Shown: positions 30,640 to 41,600 of the stretch, piece after piece
Layout of the letters: the number at the start of each line of letters is the position of its first letter
Position numbering within the stretch: position 1 is the stretch's first letter
Source of the DNA: Symbiodinium natans
Taxonomy: Eukaryota; Sar; Dinophyceae; Suessiales; Symbiodiniaceae
Reading direction: 5' to 3'
Assembly (NCBI GenBank): GCA_905221605.1
Contig: CAJNDS010000353.1
Coordinates: 62,501 to 126,500, forward strand
DNA: 64,000 nucleotides
The notes under the pieces: generated by a model
What the model saw: the letters and a program-made list of their open reading frames with translations, nothing else
The model's database searches: none
What the model was told of the DNA's origin: nothing
Made by a program: the position numbers and the translations under genes

Positions 30640-30930
30640 GAGCACGCGCAGAATAGACGTTAAGCGTCCAAGGCACCCCCCCCCCCCCCCACCAACCCAC
30701 CCCTCGCTGTTGTTGAGCAGCACGTGGAACACGCTATTATCAACCCCCCCCCCCCCCACCCCACCCCACACCCACTGTTGTCGAGAAGCACGTCCTTTCC
30801 ACCCCCCTGTTGTTGAGCAGCACGTGGAACACGCTATTATCAAGCCCCCCCCCCTCCCCCACCCCACCCCACCACACCCCGCTGTTGTTGGGGCACGTGG
30901 AACACGCCATTATCAAGCCCCCCCCCCCTC
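30640..30930. repeat. Second GCTGTTGTTG / ACGTGGAACACGC cluster
   Basis: A gcgcagaatagacg motif at about 30643 is followed by four units of the C-run, gctgttgttgagcagcacgt, ggaacacgc cluster, as at 17063-17362. Confidence 0.85.
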
Positions 30931-32835
30931 CGGCTGAAATAGGGTTTATTTGGAAGCTGGCAATCGGGTTTTCTTATAGCCATACACGTTTCCACGAAGG
31001 TACGCTGCTGTCACGTCAGTCGTGTTGTAGTGGCATCAATAGCAAAAACCAGGGAGTTTCTCTTCCCTCTTCTCTTTTTCTCCTCAACCCGAAGGTCGAA
31101 GGCTTTCCTTGGTCTGCGGGATCCAAAAATCGAAACCCTTCCCGGGCGTTCAGTTGACACCTTGAATTTTTTAGGTGAATTGGGGGCATAGGGTTGCGGC
31201 TTAAGGATTTATGGCTGTATAGTTCGATGCGCTTGTCGTTTACCTTGACATATTATCTGGTAATCCCTTTCTGCTTCTTAATGAAATAAGGACTTTTGGC
31301 ATGTATGAGATAGAGACATTCCAAGGTTCTAGGCTTCCAGTGGTTTTAAACTATTTCCCCACAGACTCTATTGTTGGGATTCTACATTCATTCAGGGATT
31401 GCCGACAGTCCGATGACTGAGGAAAGCAGCAAAGAATGGACTAGAGCGCTTCTCTCTTATCTTATTGAGAACATGGATAGGTAAGAGGAGGAAGAAACCC
31501 CCTCTCTTCAGTCTCTATCTCTTCTCTTCTCTACGCGTTCCTCTCATCAAAGTGTGCAAAGGGACGTGACGGAAGCTCCATTTGCACCCTTTCCTTTTCT
31601 GTCTTCTGCAAAGGGAGAAGCGGCAGGCAAGACACAAACCAAATGAACAAACGATGAGAAGAAGGGAACGTCATATAGACAGAAAAGGCTATCCTTCTTG
31701 TTTCCCATTGCTTTCCGTCGCTCTCTTCTCTCTTCAGTTCTACCCAGATATTTTCTTTTTCCCTTTTTGACGAGAAAAATGGGAAGAGAAGTTCCTCTCT
31801 TTGTCCCTCGTGTTTTCTCCAAAAAAAGACTAATGTATACATTACGTGAAAGGGCAGAATTTCTACCCGCGTCGTGCAGGTGTATAGGATGTATGTGTTG
31901 CATGAACAGCTATAGTTTCTACCCACGTCGTGTACGCATATAGCGTGTATGTACTGTATATCAAATAGAGAAATGGACAGGAAAGGGCGGCAATCCTCAA
32001 ACCGGAAGACTAGGAAGTATTTGAGGGCATTGGATCATGCGAATAAACCTCTTATATGTAACCCCGGGGCAGCGAGATTGTTGTGAGCAAGTATCCTTTC
32101 ACCATGTTCTGGGTTCTGGGCCTCGTGTCAGTGTTTCCCAAAGGGTCACCCAAAACAGTTATCATTTCTCAATAGGACTCACACATGGTTGATCCCCAAG
32201 ACTCACAAAGAAATATCTCATAAACCCTACTCGCTTAAGGTTTAGATTTCTAAACACCGTTTTCGAGTAAGGCCTAGGGTCAGACCCTATTCCAAGATTT
32301 ACGTATGCTTCTCTAAGTTGTAGGGACATACATACCTTGGACCTAAACCTATTCCTTTGTAACGTTTAAGGCCAAAACGTCTGCATGAACCTTGTTGGTT
32401 TAAGGTTTTGCGCCAGACACTGAGGTCTATTCATTCTAGAGATCAAAAACCACGCGGTTCTGCACGACGAGGTTGCGGGAGAGGGAAGAGGGGGAGGGGC
32501 GCGGGACTCTGGGGCTGATAGCTTTATTCTTACACCTTACTCGCTGAACTTTATGGGTGAAGCTTATTCGTTTAATACTTAAGCCTAACCCTCTTCCTAA
32601 ACCTTATTCGTCTAAGGGTTAGGACCAAACCTTACAGTATTTGTTGAAGATTTAGTGATTTCAGTTCAGGTGTAGGGGAAAACAATGAGTGAACGTTTCG
32701 CCTAAGCAATCGAGCACCCGGGGGAATTTCAGAAGACAAAATAGCTTCCCTTGGAAAAGTTCAAGGGAAAAGGAATCGAAACCGCAAGACATGTCAAGGG
32801 GGCTTCTGCAAATCGAGGGGAAAAAAGAGGACGCT
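30931..32835. other. Gene-poor interval
   Basis: No credible coding frame. About 31858-31895 and 31916-31950 share a diverged ~35-bp repeat (tttctacccgcgtcgtg type). Short TTAAGG or CCTAAAC motifs are scattered through 32220-32660. Confidence 0.5.
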
Positions 32836-32837
32836 GG

Positions 32838-33076
32838 TGACACATATTCCGCGGAACATCTGTCACGATTTTTGTGTCAGCCCAGCTCTACTGACACATA
32901 TTCCGCGTTTTTTTGGTGCTAACAGAACTCTGGTGACACTTATTCCGCGAAAAATGTGTCATGCTTTATTGTGTTTGCACGGCTCTACTGACACATATTC
33001 CGCTGAAAAAATGTCATGTTTCTGGTGCTAACAGAACTCTGGTGACACATATTCCGCGAAAAATGTGTCATGCTTT
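32838..33076. repeat. Tandem palindromic units TGACACAT...ATGTGTCA
   Basis: Five units start tgacacatattccgcg or a close variant, at about 32838, 32890, 32935, 32990 and 33043. The best units can pair TGACACAT with ATGTGTCA around an attccgcgaaaa loop. Alternating spacers (ggtgctaacagaactctgg; gcacggctctac) make a roughly 105-bp higher-order period. Confidence 0.85.
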
Positions 33077-33104
33077 TTTGTGTTAGCGCATTTCCGGATT
33101 TTAT

Positions 33105-33175
33105 GGATTTTAAGGAATGGGGAATCAGGAATAGGTAATAAGGAATAGGGAACAAGGAATAAGGAATAAAGACCA
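33105..33175. repeat. Purine-rich aaggaata repeat
   Basis: Degenerate tandem aaggaata(g/a) units. Confidence 0.7.
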
Positions 33176-33463
33176 AGATCCTCGCCAAGGCAACGAGTCA
33201 AGTAATACATAAAGGGTTCTCTTACATATATATATATATATATGTATACATGCAACATGTATTCATGTATCGATATATCGGAGCACCGCAGATGCACAGT
33301 GCAGGCGCGCGCGCGGGGCAAACACTTTTTTTCCTGCGGAGGGGACGGAGAAGCTGAGAAAAAAAACAATCGGGATCCTGGCGCCTTTAGCGCCCATACT
33401 GACATGAGGGCTTGTGCTTGGAGGAAACTTTAGAGAATCTCTCCGCGCTGCATCCTCTCATAG

Positions 33464-33815
33464 TCATGGCAAGACTTGCATACGCCGGGCGGGTACACAT
33501 ATCTTTTGCGCTTCTTTCCCGTCCTTCGGCTCCTTTTCCTCCTCTTCCTTCACCTCTTCCTTCACCTCCTTCGCTTCGACCTTCACGTTCGGGTGCTTCT
33601 TGGCAAGCCGAGCCCTCAACTCCGCGACGCGTTTCTTTGCCTGCTGAAGGCGGAGGTTGCTTTGCTCAACCTCAGCACTGGTGTTATCCTTGATGTTGGG
33701 TGAGCTACAAAACGAAAATAAATAAGCGAGCATATTTTGCAGGCTGCGTTTCCTGTGCTTGCGCGACCTTCTCCTCCTCCAGTGCTAGCACGAGCTTATC
33801 GCTGGTAGAGGGCAT
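33464..33815 (-). CDS. Small acidic/basic coiled-coil protein (about 103 residues)
   Basis: Exon 1 (33815-33745) encodes MPSTSDKLVLALEEEKVAQ. Exon 2 (33704-33464) encodes a coiled coil (NLRLQQAKKRVAELRARLAK) and a charged tail (EVKEEVKEEEEKEPKDG). A 40-bp intron (GCCTGC...TTGTAG) restores the frame, total 312 nt including the stop. The intron is unusually short and the junction is inferred. The tail could continue in a further exon. No family recognised. Confidence 0.5.
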
Positions 33816-34059
33816 GGCTGCTGCAGTTGAGTAAGCAAAGATGAGGATTCTGAGCAGAAAAATGCTATGGATCGTGCACAGCCTTCATGAGGCAGCTGCT
33901 TTCTTGCTCAAGGAATGCACATGCAGCGAAGAACTGTCCGTGAAACAACACATGCACAGGTGCTCCGATATATTGTTCACACCATGTGTCCGCTATGTCT
34001 TGTTATTGTATAAGTTAGGCACGCATTATTCTATATGTTCGGCCTCTTTTGGCGAGATT

Positions 34060-34275
34060 TTCCGCGGGAACGGTTTGATGTTCGGGGGCATCCGAGGGAA
34101 AACCAAGAGAAGTTCCACGGGGAGTCGAAGGGAAAAGTAAACGGAAACTCCACATCTCAAGGGAAACTGAAGGGAAACCGACCAGAAATCAAAGGGAAGT
34201 TCACGGGAAAGCGAAGAAACTCAAGGGAGAGTTCGTGGGAGCTTTCCCCCGAAAATACGTGGGAACGAATTTTCG
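34060..34275. repeat. Purine-rich gggaaa-type degenerate repeat
   Basis: Repeated cgaagggaaa, tcaagggaaa and acgggaaagc variants; ORFs across it are rich in Gly, Lys and Arg and not credible. Confidence 0.55.
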
Positions 34276-34390
34276 CGAGCAGCGATTTCAAGGGAAACAA
34301 TTATGGGGGGAGGCCCGGGCAGCTGCTCCCAAGGCCCCTTCACCATTTAAATTATGTACATTATTTAAATTGTTTAAATGATTCGCCGGC

Positions 34391-34543
34391 ATGGTTGTGC
34401 AGCAATCGGAGGTGGTGGAAACTGCCATTGAGCGGATCACCTCCTCCTTGAAAGAGCTGCACCAGGACTTTCCGTCTATCTTGCTGGCTACGACTATGAA
34501 GCTTAGCAAACAGCTCCGCGAAGCAGGCCAGTGTTCTATTTGA
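34391..34543 (+). CDS. Short helical ORF, possible exon
   Basis: A 50-codon plus-strand frame starts MVVQQSEVVETAIERITSSL and continues KELHQDFPSILLATTMKLSK, an amphipathic helix with natural composition. A possible GC donor lies in gcaggccagtg near its end. No family recognised. Confidence 0.3.
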   Translation: MVVQQSEVVETAIERITSSLKELHQDFPSILLATTMKLSKQLREAGQCSI

Positions 34544-35024
34544 CAGCATGAGGAGGAGGCGAGTAGGTAAACTTCCCAGGGGAGATGGAAGGACCGCGAG
34601 AACCCCATATCCAAAAAACGCCGCAGTATCTTGCATTCTATGATGCACAACTGTTGCTGATGCGCCATTCATGGGTCCTTCTATGGCCTTTGGGAAGGCT
34701 AGAGTGCAGCAGCTGAAACCGGTTAACTGCACTTTGCGTTGTGTGCATGTCCATGGCACATTATGGTACTCAGCCCCTTTTAAAGGTTCATTGAACTCAT
34801 GAGACAATCCTGTGTTTTGCATAAGGCATCATAAGGCCGTATTGTGCCGCGGCAAGCAGCTATTATATATTAGCAACGGTTACTTTGCCTGCAGTGCCAT
34901 GCACCAGACATCGCTGCAGAAGACATGTTCCATCATCTTCCCAGTGCTTCGAGGGCCGTTCCGAGTAGCTAGGTCATGTCCCAGTCCTGCAGTGACCACT
35001 GCAGATCCGGGATCTTGACAATCA

Positions 35025-35691
35025 ATGTTGGACTCTCCTGGCAAAATGGCGCGTAACTTCTGCTTGCTTTGTCGCTCTGCAGAAATACGGGTATCGCGTG
35101 AGTACGATGCTGCATGCGAAGATATGCCGCTGAAATCCAAAATGGCTATTGAACGTTGGTGTCTCTGCCGACATTACGCCTATGGTTGCAAGATGTGCTT
35201 TTTGAAGCCGCTGTTTTCCTGGTTTGGTGTTAGTTTAGTCTGATGTATATGGAGCAGAAGTTCCTTGTTTTTGCAGGAATATCTGCGTTGTTGCCAGCTG
35301 AGCTCTATGAAGGTAGTCTGAATGATTCTGATAAGCAGGCACCCCCTCCCCCCCTCCTCCCCCGGGTGAAATCATGGTTGGCCCAAGGAGGCCCCTCCTG
35401 TGCAATCACGGTCGGGGGGGGGGGGCGGGAATGGGCTACGTAGCAGCCCGTGAAACCCACAATACATGGATACCCTACCGCGATGGAAAAAAGTCCAGAT
35501 CATCAAGGCCTCTCAAGGATACACTGCTCCGGTTGGTTTCAGAACACAACGATCAAGTTGACCCAGCTGATAAGGTATCACGTCGAGCGAACCAAAAAAA
35601 CATAATACATGTAAATGAAAAAAGAGATCTTGTTCTCGATGGATGGCGCTGGCTTGCTGATGGTGAAACATTTGTTCCCGGAATGAGGTGA
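35025..35691 (+). CDS. Possible multi-exon gene fragment, unknown product
   Basis: Plus-strand coding-like pieces are a Cys-rich segment (ARNFCLLCRSAEIRVS and CLCRHYAYGCKMC, 35045-35200), a short exon-like piece with flanking AG and GT (about 35276-35311, ISALLPAELYE) and an open segment to 35691 (RPLKDTLLRLVSEHNDQVDP, then VLDGWRWLADGETFVPGMR). The spacing of the Cys residues could bind zinc. A C run and a G run lie at 35341-35362 and 35413-35426. No complete model could be fixed. Confidence 0.3.
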
Positions 35692-37225
35692 AGCAACTCC
35701 GGCGTGGGCTCAGATGAAATCGGGCCTTTACTTGGGAAATGGTGGTTTTCATGCATGGTCGTGATATGTCGTGATGTCATCGTCCATTTGGCGAGTGCTG
35801 GTTCTAATGCATCGTGATGTCACTGAGTCCACACAACTGCAGTCGTTTGCTAAATTGCCTGGCGTTGGAGTCCACTACTGCTTTGATGAAGACAAAGCTG
35901 CTGCTCGTAAAGCTTTGTGCTGAGCACGACACGAATGCAGAACTTGTGCTGGAATGTCCGGGTATTCAGCAAGCGACATGCGGGACCAGAATGGCTTGCG
36001 CTGTTTCAGTTCACGACATGGCCAACAAGACGGACATCATCCGGTTCTCGCACTAGTCACGAGTGGCTGTGTCTTCATTTCTGTTTTGTGACGCACAGAC
36101 AACGTTTTGTTTGATGCGATGCAGTGATCCTGTGATGCGCACATTGTGGCTTGACCAAGCACCACAGATAGTCCACCAAGCTGACAAGCTCCTGAACAGG
36201 AGGACTGCGCCATCCGCATGTGCAGCTATTGCAGTGAGGAGGGTGGCCCATTGTCGCACCTGCATGTGTCTTGTTTGCACGAAGTACTGAGTAGAATTTG
36301 AGTACGGAGGAGGTTTTTTCTAGCTTCAACATCATGAAGTAAGTGGTAGCTTGATGCCTCAGCGGCCGCTGTCGCACAAGAAGTAGCTAAGTAGCCAAAC
36401 TGTGTGGCAGCAAGGCCGCAAGGCTCAGTCACGTTTAAGTTTCCGACCCCACGACAAATCAGGTTTGACTTCCCCCCACCCCCCCCCGAAGGAGAAAAGC
36501 CTTGTCACGGTTTGCGTCCTGCATACTTGATCTGCCGCATTTTGAGCAGGTGAGCTCAGAGTGTGCGGGCCTTGGAGAAGCGGCGATCTTGGGGTTTCCA
36601 GCAGCTCTTGGCCGTACAAGTGGCAGGTTTAAGTCGACCCTGCCGGGGTGAAGTCGTGCCAAGCCCATGTGCCGCAGGGCTTGGGCTTACTTTCCCATAT
36701 CCCCAACATATCTTATATTTCATCAGACCCAGAGTTTTAGAGTTTTGCGGTCTTATAGTACTGTGCACATGGTTTTGGAACATTTCCGGATCGTTGTTTG
36801 TGCTGTAACCCCGAAGCTTCCGATGCATGAAACCATTGCAAGCATTCCCCGCAAGGCGGAAGTTGTCCCAATCCCAGTGTGCCCCTCGACCATGTCAACA
36901 TGGGCTATGTTCTCAAATGGCTTGTGTGGGACAATCACAGGGAGCCACCGTGATTGTAGCCTTGCCCTGCTTGGCGTCGCTGACGTGCTTGCAGTGGGGA
37001 GGACCCCCCTGTAGGGGAGGCTTCCCAGAACCCTAACACAGAGGCCTCGTCTCTCATAACCTCCCAAGAGTGTCCCGAGGCCTCCAGGCCCAGGTATTCT
37101 TCTTTATATCAAAAGGCCAGTCAGTGCCTTGCCTTACCTCGCGCTGGCCTCGCGCAAGGTCGCGCGACCCTGGCGCAGGGCCACAAATATGTTTTTTTTT
37201 TCAAAACAATGGATTTTCCCTCACA
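35692..37225. other. No gene confidently recognised
   Basis: Overlapping short frames occur on both strands (for example around 36750-37060) and I cannot choose between them; none matches a family I know. Confidence 0.4.
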
Positions 37226-37415
37226 CTGCATGCGAAGTTGCTCAGCAGGGGCGAATGGGGGGAAGTCCCTCGGATCAAAGTTGCTCAGCAGGGGCGAACG
37301 GGGAGAAATCCATCGGATCAAAGTTGCTCAGCAGGGGGAAATCCATCGGATCAAAGTTGCTCAGCAGGGGTGAAATCCATCGGATCAAAGTTGCTCCGCA
37401 GGGGCGAGAATCATG
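37226..37415. repeat. Tandem gttgctcagcagggg repeat, five units
   Basis: The units gttgctcagcaggggcgaa ... atccatcggatcaaa occur five times, with lengths of 34 or about 45 bp; the shorter units lack a cggggag segment. Confidence 0.85.
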
Positions 37416-37993
37416 CAGAAGCATGCTTTCCAACCCATGCTTGCCAACCCTGCAAGGGCCGTAAAACCATCCGAAAAACCATGTGCCCCTGCAGCTTCGC
37501 AATTCAAAACCGCTTACCAATGATGTTCTAAGGCTTCCCAACCCACTGTGCACAGCTCCGGTGCCATTTTTGTAAAGGCGCGAAAGCTCTCAAAAGCCAT
37601 TTGCCCCTGGGGTTTCGCTGTTGCTGGGCCGACTTCCTCTGCCTTGTTTTGCTGTGGGCCGCAGGGGTTGGGCCGACTTTACACCGGGTGGGTCGAGATA
37701 AACCCGGCGCTTGCAGGCTGCGCTTTCTGGGATGGAAAGGCCTCGCCAAAGCTATGTTTGATCACCCCATGACTAAAAAGCCCTGGTGCAGGGGAGCTGG
37801 ATGCCTTCGTTGATGCTGCCACTGTGAAAGTGCGAAAGGAGCTGTACCAAGCAACCGGCTCAGCGCATCGGCAGGTCATGCTTACACCCTGAGGCGCACA
37901 TCCTGCGCAACAAAGGTTCACCCGGGGGGCACAACAACTGGCGGACAGAGAGACAGAGAGAGAGAGAGAGCCAGGGTAAAGCAAGGCTAGCTC

Positions 37994-38143
37994 ATGGCCT
38001 CACTCAGACTCACTCGTGTCCTCGCGCCTTGTCCCGAGCTGTACCAAACTGCGAGAAGAAGTGCGAAGTGCCCTTTCTGTGCAATGAAGACGCTAGGCCC
38101 CAGCAAAACAACAACGCGAGCAGAATCGACAATGACAATGTGA
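37994..38143 (+). CDS. Short ORF with presequence-like start
   Basis: A 49-codon frame begins MASLRLTRVLAPCPELYQTA, which has the Arg/Ser/Leu make-up of an organelle presequence, and contains CPFCAMK. A (GA)n tract lies just upstream (37946-37972). It may be only a first exon. Confidence 0.25.
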   Translation: MASLRLTRVLAPCPELYQTARRSAKCPFCAMKTLGPSKTTTRAESTMTM

Positions 38144-38237
38144 CAATGGCATATCATCGTCACTTGCGGCTGCAAAGTGCGGTTACTTCCAGAGAGCTTC
38201 AGTGCTTGGCCCTGTGCTCAGTCGGGGTCTCGCTTTG

Positions 38238-38682
38238 CACTGTCATTGAGGGTCTGCGACAAGGAGTCCTATCACCACAGAAGGCTGGTGGTGCTCCCAC
38301 TTTGCTCGCAACTTTTTCCCTGCCACCTGTGCCACCCCTAGACCGGCAGCCGGCATGATGCGCATCTCCCGGTGCACCAATGTGTGCACTTGCTTTGGTC
38401 ACCCGCTCTCTCGAACATTGGGCGGATCCCGAAAGTGCGCATAGAGGCGTAACGCCCGATGCCTACCCGCTTTAGCCGCTTGGTCGCCTGGTTGTCTCTG
38501 GCTGAGAGGCCTGGGGCCAGGGGTCCGGTTTCCGCCAGCTGTTTTTTGGAGCTCGAGCTGCTCAAAGGAGAAAAAAGCGAGGGCATCTGCCTGCATCTGA
38601 CTTGTCTTGGAGCCTCAGCTTGTGCACAACACCAAGCACGCAAAAGTGATGGAAGTGCTGCCGCAGCCACGAGGGCCCAAGG
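38238..38682. repeat. Ferlin 5' flank, copy of 46702-47190
   Basis: Diverged direct repeat of about 0.45 kb (shared runs include ggtgcaccaatgtgtgcact and cgaacattgggcggatcccg). It ends inside the first exon of the ferlin gene, after the codons for MEVLPQPRGP, so it carries the presumed promoter and start codon. Confidence 0.9.
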
Positions 38683-41600
38683 AGAAAAGATCTCCAAGCA
38701 AGGCACAACAGATGGCGAAGGTCGCGTAAGTACCGCATGAACCCCGTGAACCTCCCACATTCAAGGATCTTGAATGTCCTTGCCTTGCTCAGGAAGATTC
38801 AATGGCCAAGGCTCACCTCACGTATAACCGACAAGGTCGACAGTGCAGAGCCCCTCACGTTTCACCAGGTTTGCGCCAGGTTTCGCCATGTCCGGGGTGG
38901 GCATGTTGCAGGCCCAGGCCCAGATGGCCCGCATGGTGCCCGGTCCATCCTTCGAGCTGCCTTCCTGCAACCTCCCCAAGGAGTGCCTGAGTAACGAGGT
39001 TGTGCTGGATGCTGAAGAGAATGAGGAGGAGGCCCATGTGCAGATGAACCTCCTGCGCCTCTGCATCCACCACGGCAAGAGAATGCCCAGGGAGCCTCTG
39101 TCTTTGGAAGTTGTGCTAAATGATGAGAAAGTTCTTGTCAGCGAGCCAGCTCCCCCCTGCCCCTTTCCGGTGTGGAACTTCCTTGTCGAGCAGGAGGTCC
39201 TTGCATCAAGAACCGCGGCTGTGAAGGTGCGGGTCATGTCGGGAAGCGGATTCTTTGCCAAAGTGGTTGGCTCCTGTGCCTTTGCCTGCAGCATCAAGCC
39301 TGTCCAGCGTGAAGAGGTCCCTCTCAAGGTTGGCAACACCGGCATTTTTTTCTGCAGCGCAGAGACGGATGAGGGCCCACTGCTGGTGATCGCCTATCAG
39401 CTCGGAGACCCGGAAGCTCGCAAGACGGACCTCGAATACGTCGCAGACCTGAATCTCCGGGACTTGGACCGGCGGATCTATCGCATCTATGCTGAGCCGC
39501 GAACGCTGGGCTTCCACGCTCCCATGCCCAGTAAAGTTTCCATCAAGGTTGCCCTCGTGAAATCATCCGAGGATTCCGATGCCATTCCAAGTGTCATCGC
39601 TGCCAAGCAGACACGGGGCCTGAACGGCATGCCCGGCAAGCTGGGTCAGAAGCTGGACCGGACCTGCGAGTTCTTTTTCGAGGAGAGCGCAGCTTTTAAT
39701 TGGGAGCTTTACGAGAATGGTCTTGGGCTGGACGAGTACAAGCTGCAGTTGGAAGCGTTTCTGTCATCAGACGGTCACGAGACGTGTGTTGGGAGGTGGT
39801 ACGAGTCCTTGAAGCTCCTTCTGGACAGCATTGAAGAAAATGGCTTGAAGCTCAACTTTCGGGCCATCTTGCACGAGATCAAAGGGACCAAGACGACCGG
39901 GGAGGTGGAGATTCTACTGGATATCCATGACGTTGACATGCCCTCCAAGCCCCCCCCCTTGGCGGTGGAGCATAAGTCCATGCTCACAGCAAAGCGGGGG
40001 AAATTCTCTGCAGGTTTGACAGTGGACACCTTCTACATGCATGTCGGTGCCATTGGACTGAATGCCTCCAGTCCCTTCCTGAAAGTGCGATCTGATCGAG
40101 AATCAAAGAAGGTGCATGATTTCCAATGGAGCGAGGCTTATCCGAACATGGGCTACTTCAGCGGAGGATTCGAAGTTCGCACTTCCAGCACCTCCTCGCG
40201 TGCCGTCTTGGAGGTGTACAGTGATGATTCGCAGACGCAGTTGCTGGGCAAGGTGGTCTTGGCCGAGACGTCTGCGGAGCGGCTGCCGCTCTGGAGGCAC
40301 ATGTATGGAGCTGCGAGGGGTGCCACACAGGAGGAAGCAGACGAGATGGCCCACAAGAGACGTACACCCAGCACATATCAGGGCTCGCTCTACATCAGCT
40401 TCGGTCGATTTTCTGGTCACATCCGGGGCCTCATGGAGAAAATGCTGGCGACTCGCAGGCATGTGCGGCTGAGGGCCCGGCTCCTTCGCGGCATGTACCT
40501 GCTGCGCTACAAGAACACACGGGTCAAAGTGCTCATCCGGGTGCCCGGCTGCTACGGCCCATATGGCTCTGAGGATGTGCTGCGCTTCCCGGCTCTAGTA
40601 GATGAAGAGGGGCTGGCGAGATTCCAAGAGGGCTCAGAGGGCTCCAAAGAGGGCTCCAAAGAGGGCTCCGAGAAGTTCGTTGACATGGAGATGACCGCCG
40701 ATGCCGGTACGGCCTATGTATATGTGGTGCGGGAAGGGGAAGAATCATGGCCTCCTGAAGTTTTTGGCCAGCTGCCCATCCTCAAAGACCCCAAGACCTT
40801 CCACGAGGTCCACTGGGTGCGCCTTTCCTGCGACCGGTCTGTGGTCAGCATCGCAGAGGACTTTGAAGAGTTCGCAGGCTTCTTCTCAGGAACAAGTACG
40901 TTGGAACAGTTGGAGGCTCCGCTCGTTTCGGAGACGGCTCCCTCCTCCAGCTGGGGCTGCTGTACCGGCTGTACCCAGCTTCCTCAGGATGAGGAGCACC
41001 TGCAGGAGATCTCAGCTGATTTTTCCGTACAGCCCATGCCGGCCAAGCTTGCCTCCCCCCTCCCAGCCCTCACCGGCAAGTTCTCGCCCGTCTACTGCCA
41101 TGTCGACATCTTGGCCGCGCGATCCTTGCCCACGTCAGACCCGGATGGGCTGGCGGACCCCATCTTCGAGGTGCAGGTGGAACACCTTGTGGCAAGATCT
41201 TTGGACGAGACGCGCAAGACCCTGAACCCAACCTTCTTGCAGCGAGTGGTTCTCGGACCTCTGCCAATCGCCGTGGATGCCGATGGCCAGCTGGCTGCGC
41301 AGCAGATTCCCCCAATCGTAGTTCGTATGCTGGACAAGGACGAAGTTGGTGGCGGCGGAGTGGTTCTTTTTTCTAAATGCGAGGTCATGGGGCAGGCAGT
41401 GATCACTGATGCCCAACTCCTTCAGGCGAAGCCTGGCGAGGAGCAGGACCTAAATCACCTTCATGTCGCGAAATGGTATGGGCTTCGGTCGGATGTCCGG
41501 AAGGTCTTCGAGGCGAGGTCGCTGAGCCCCGCCTGGGCGAGAAGACCGCGTGTGCTCCTAGCCGCTGCCTTCTCTTTGTCTAAAGACGTGCAGTCTGTGG

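Noticed and set aside
38818-39345. Minus-strand ORFs opposite ferlin
   Set aside because: Shadows of a strongly supported plus-strand gene with family motifs; the same applies to the other antisense frames across 39-45 kb.
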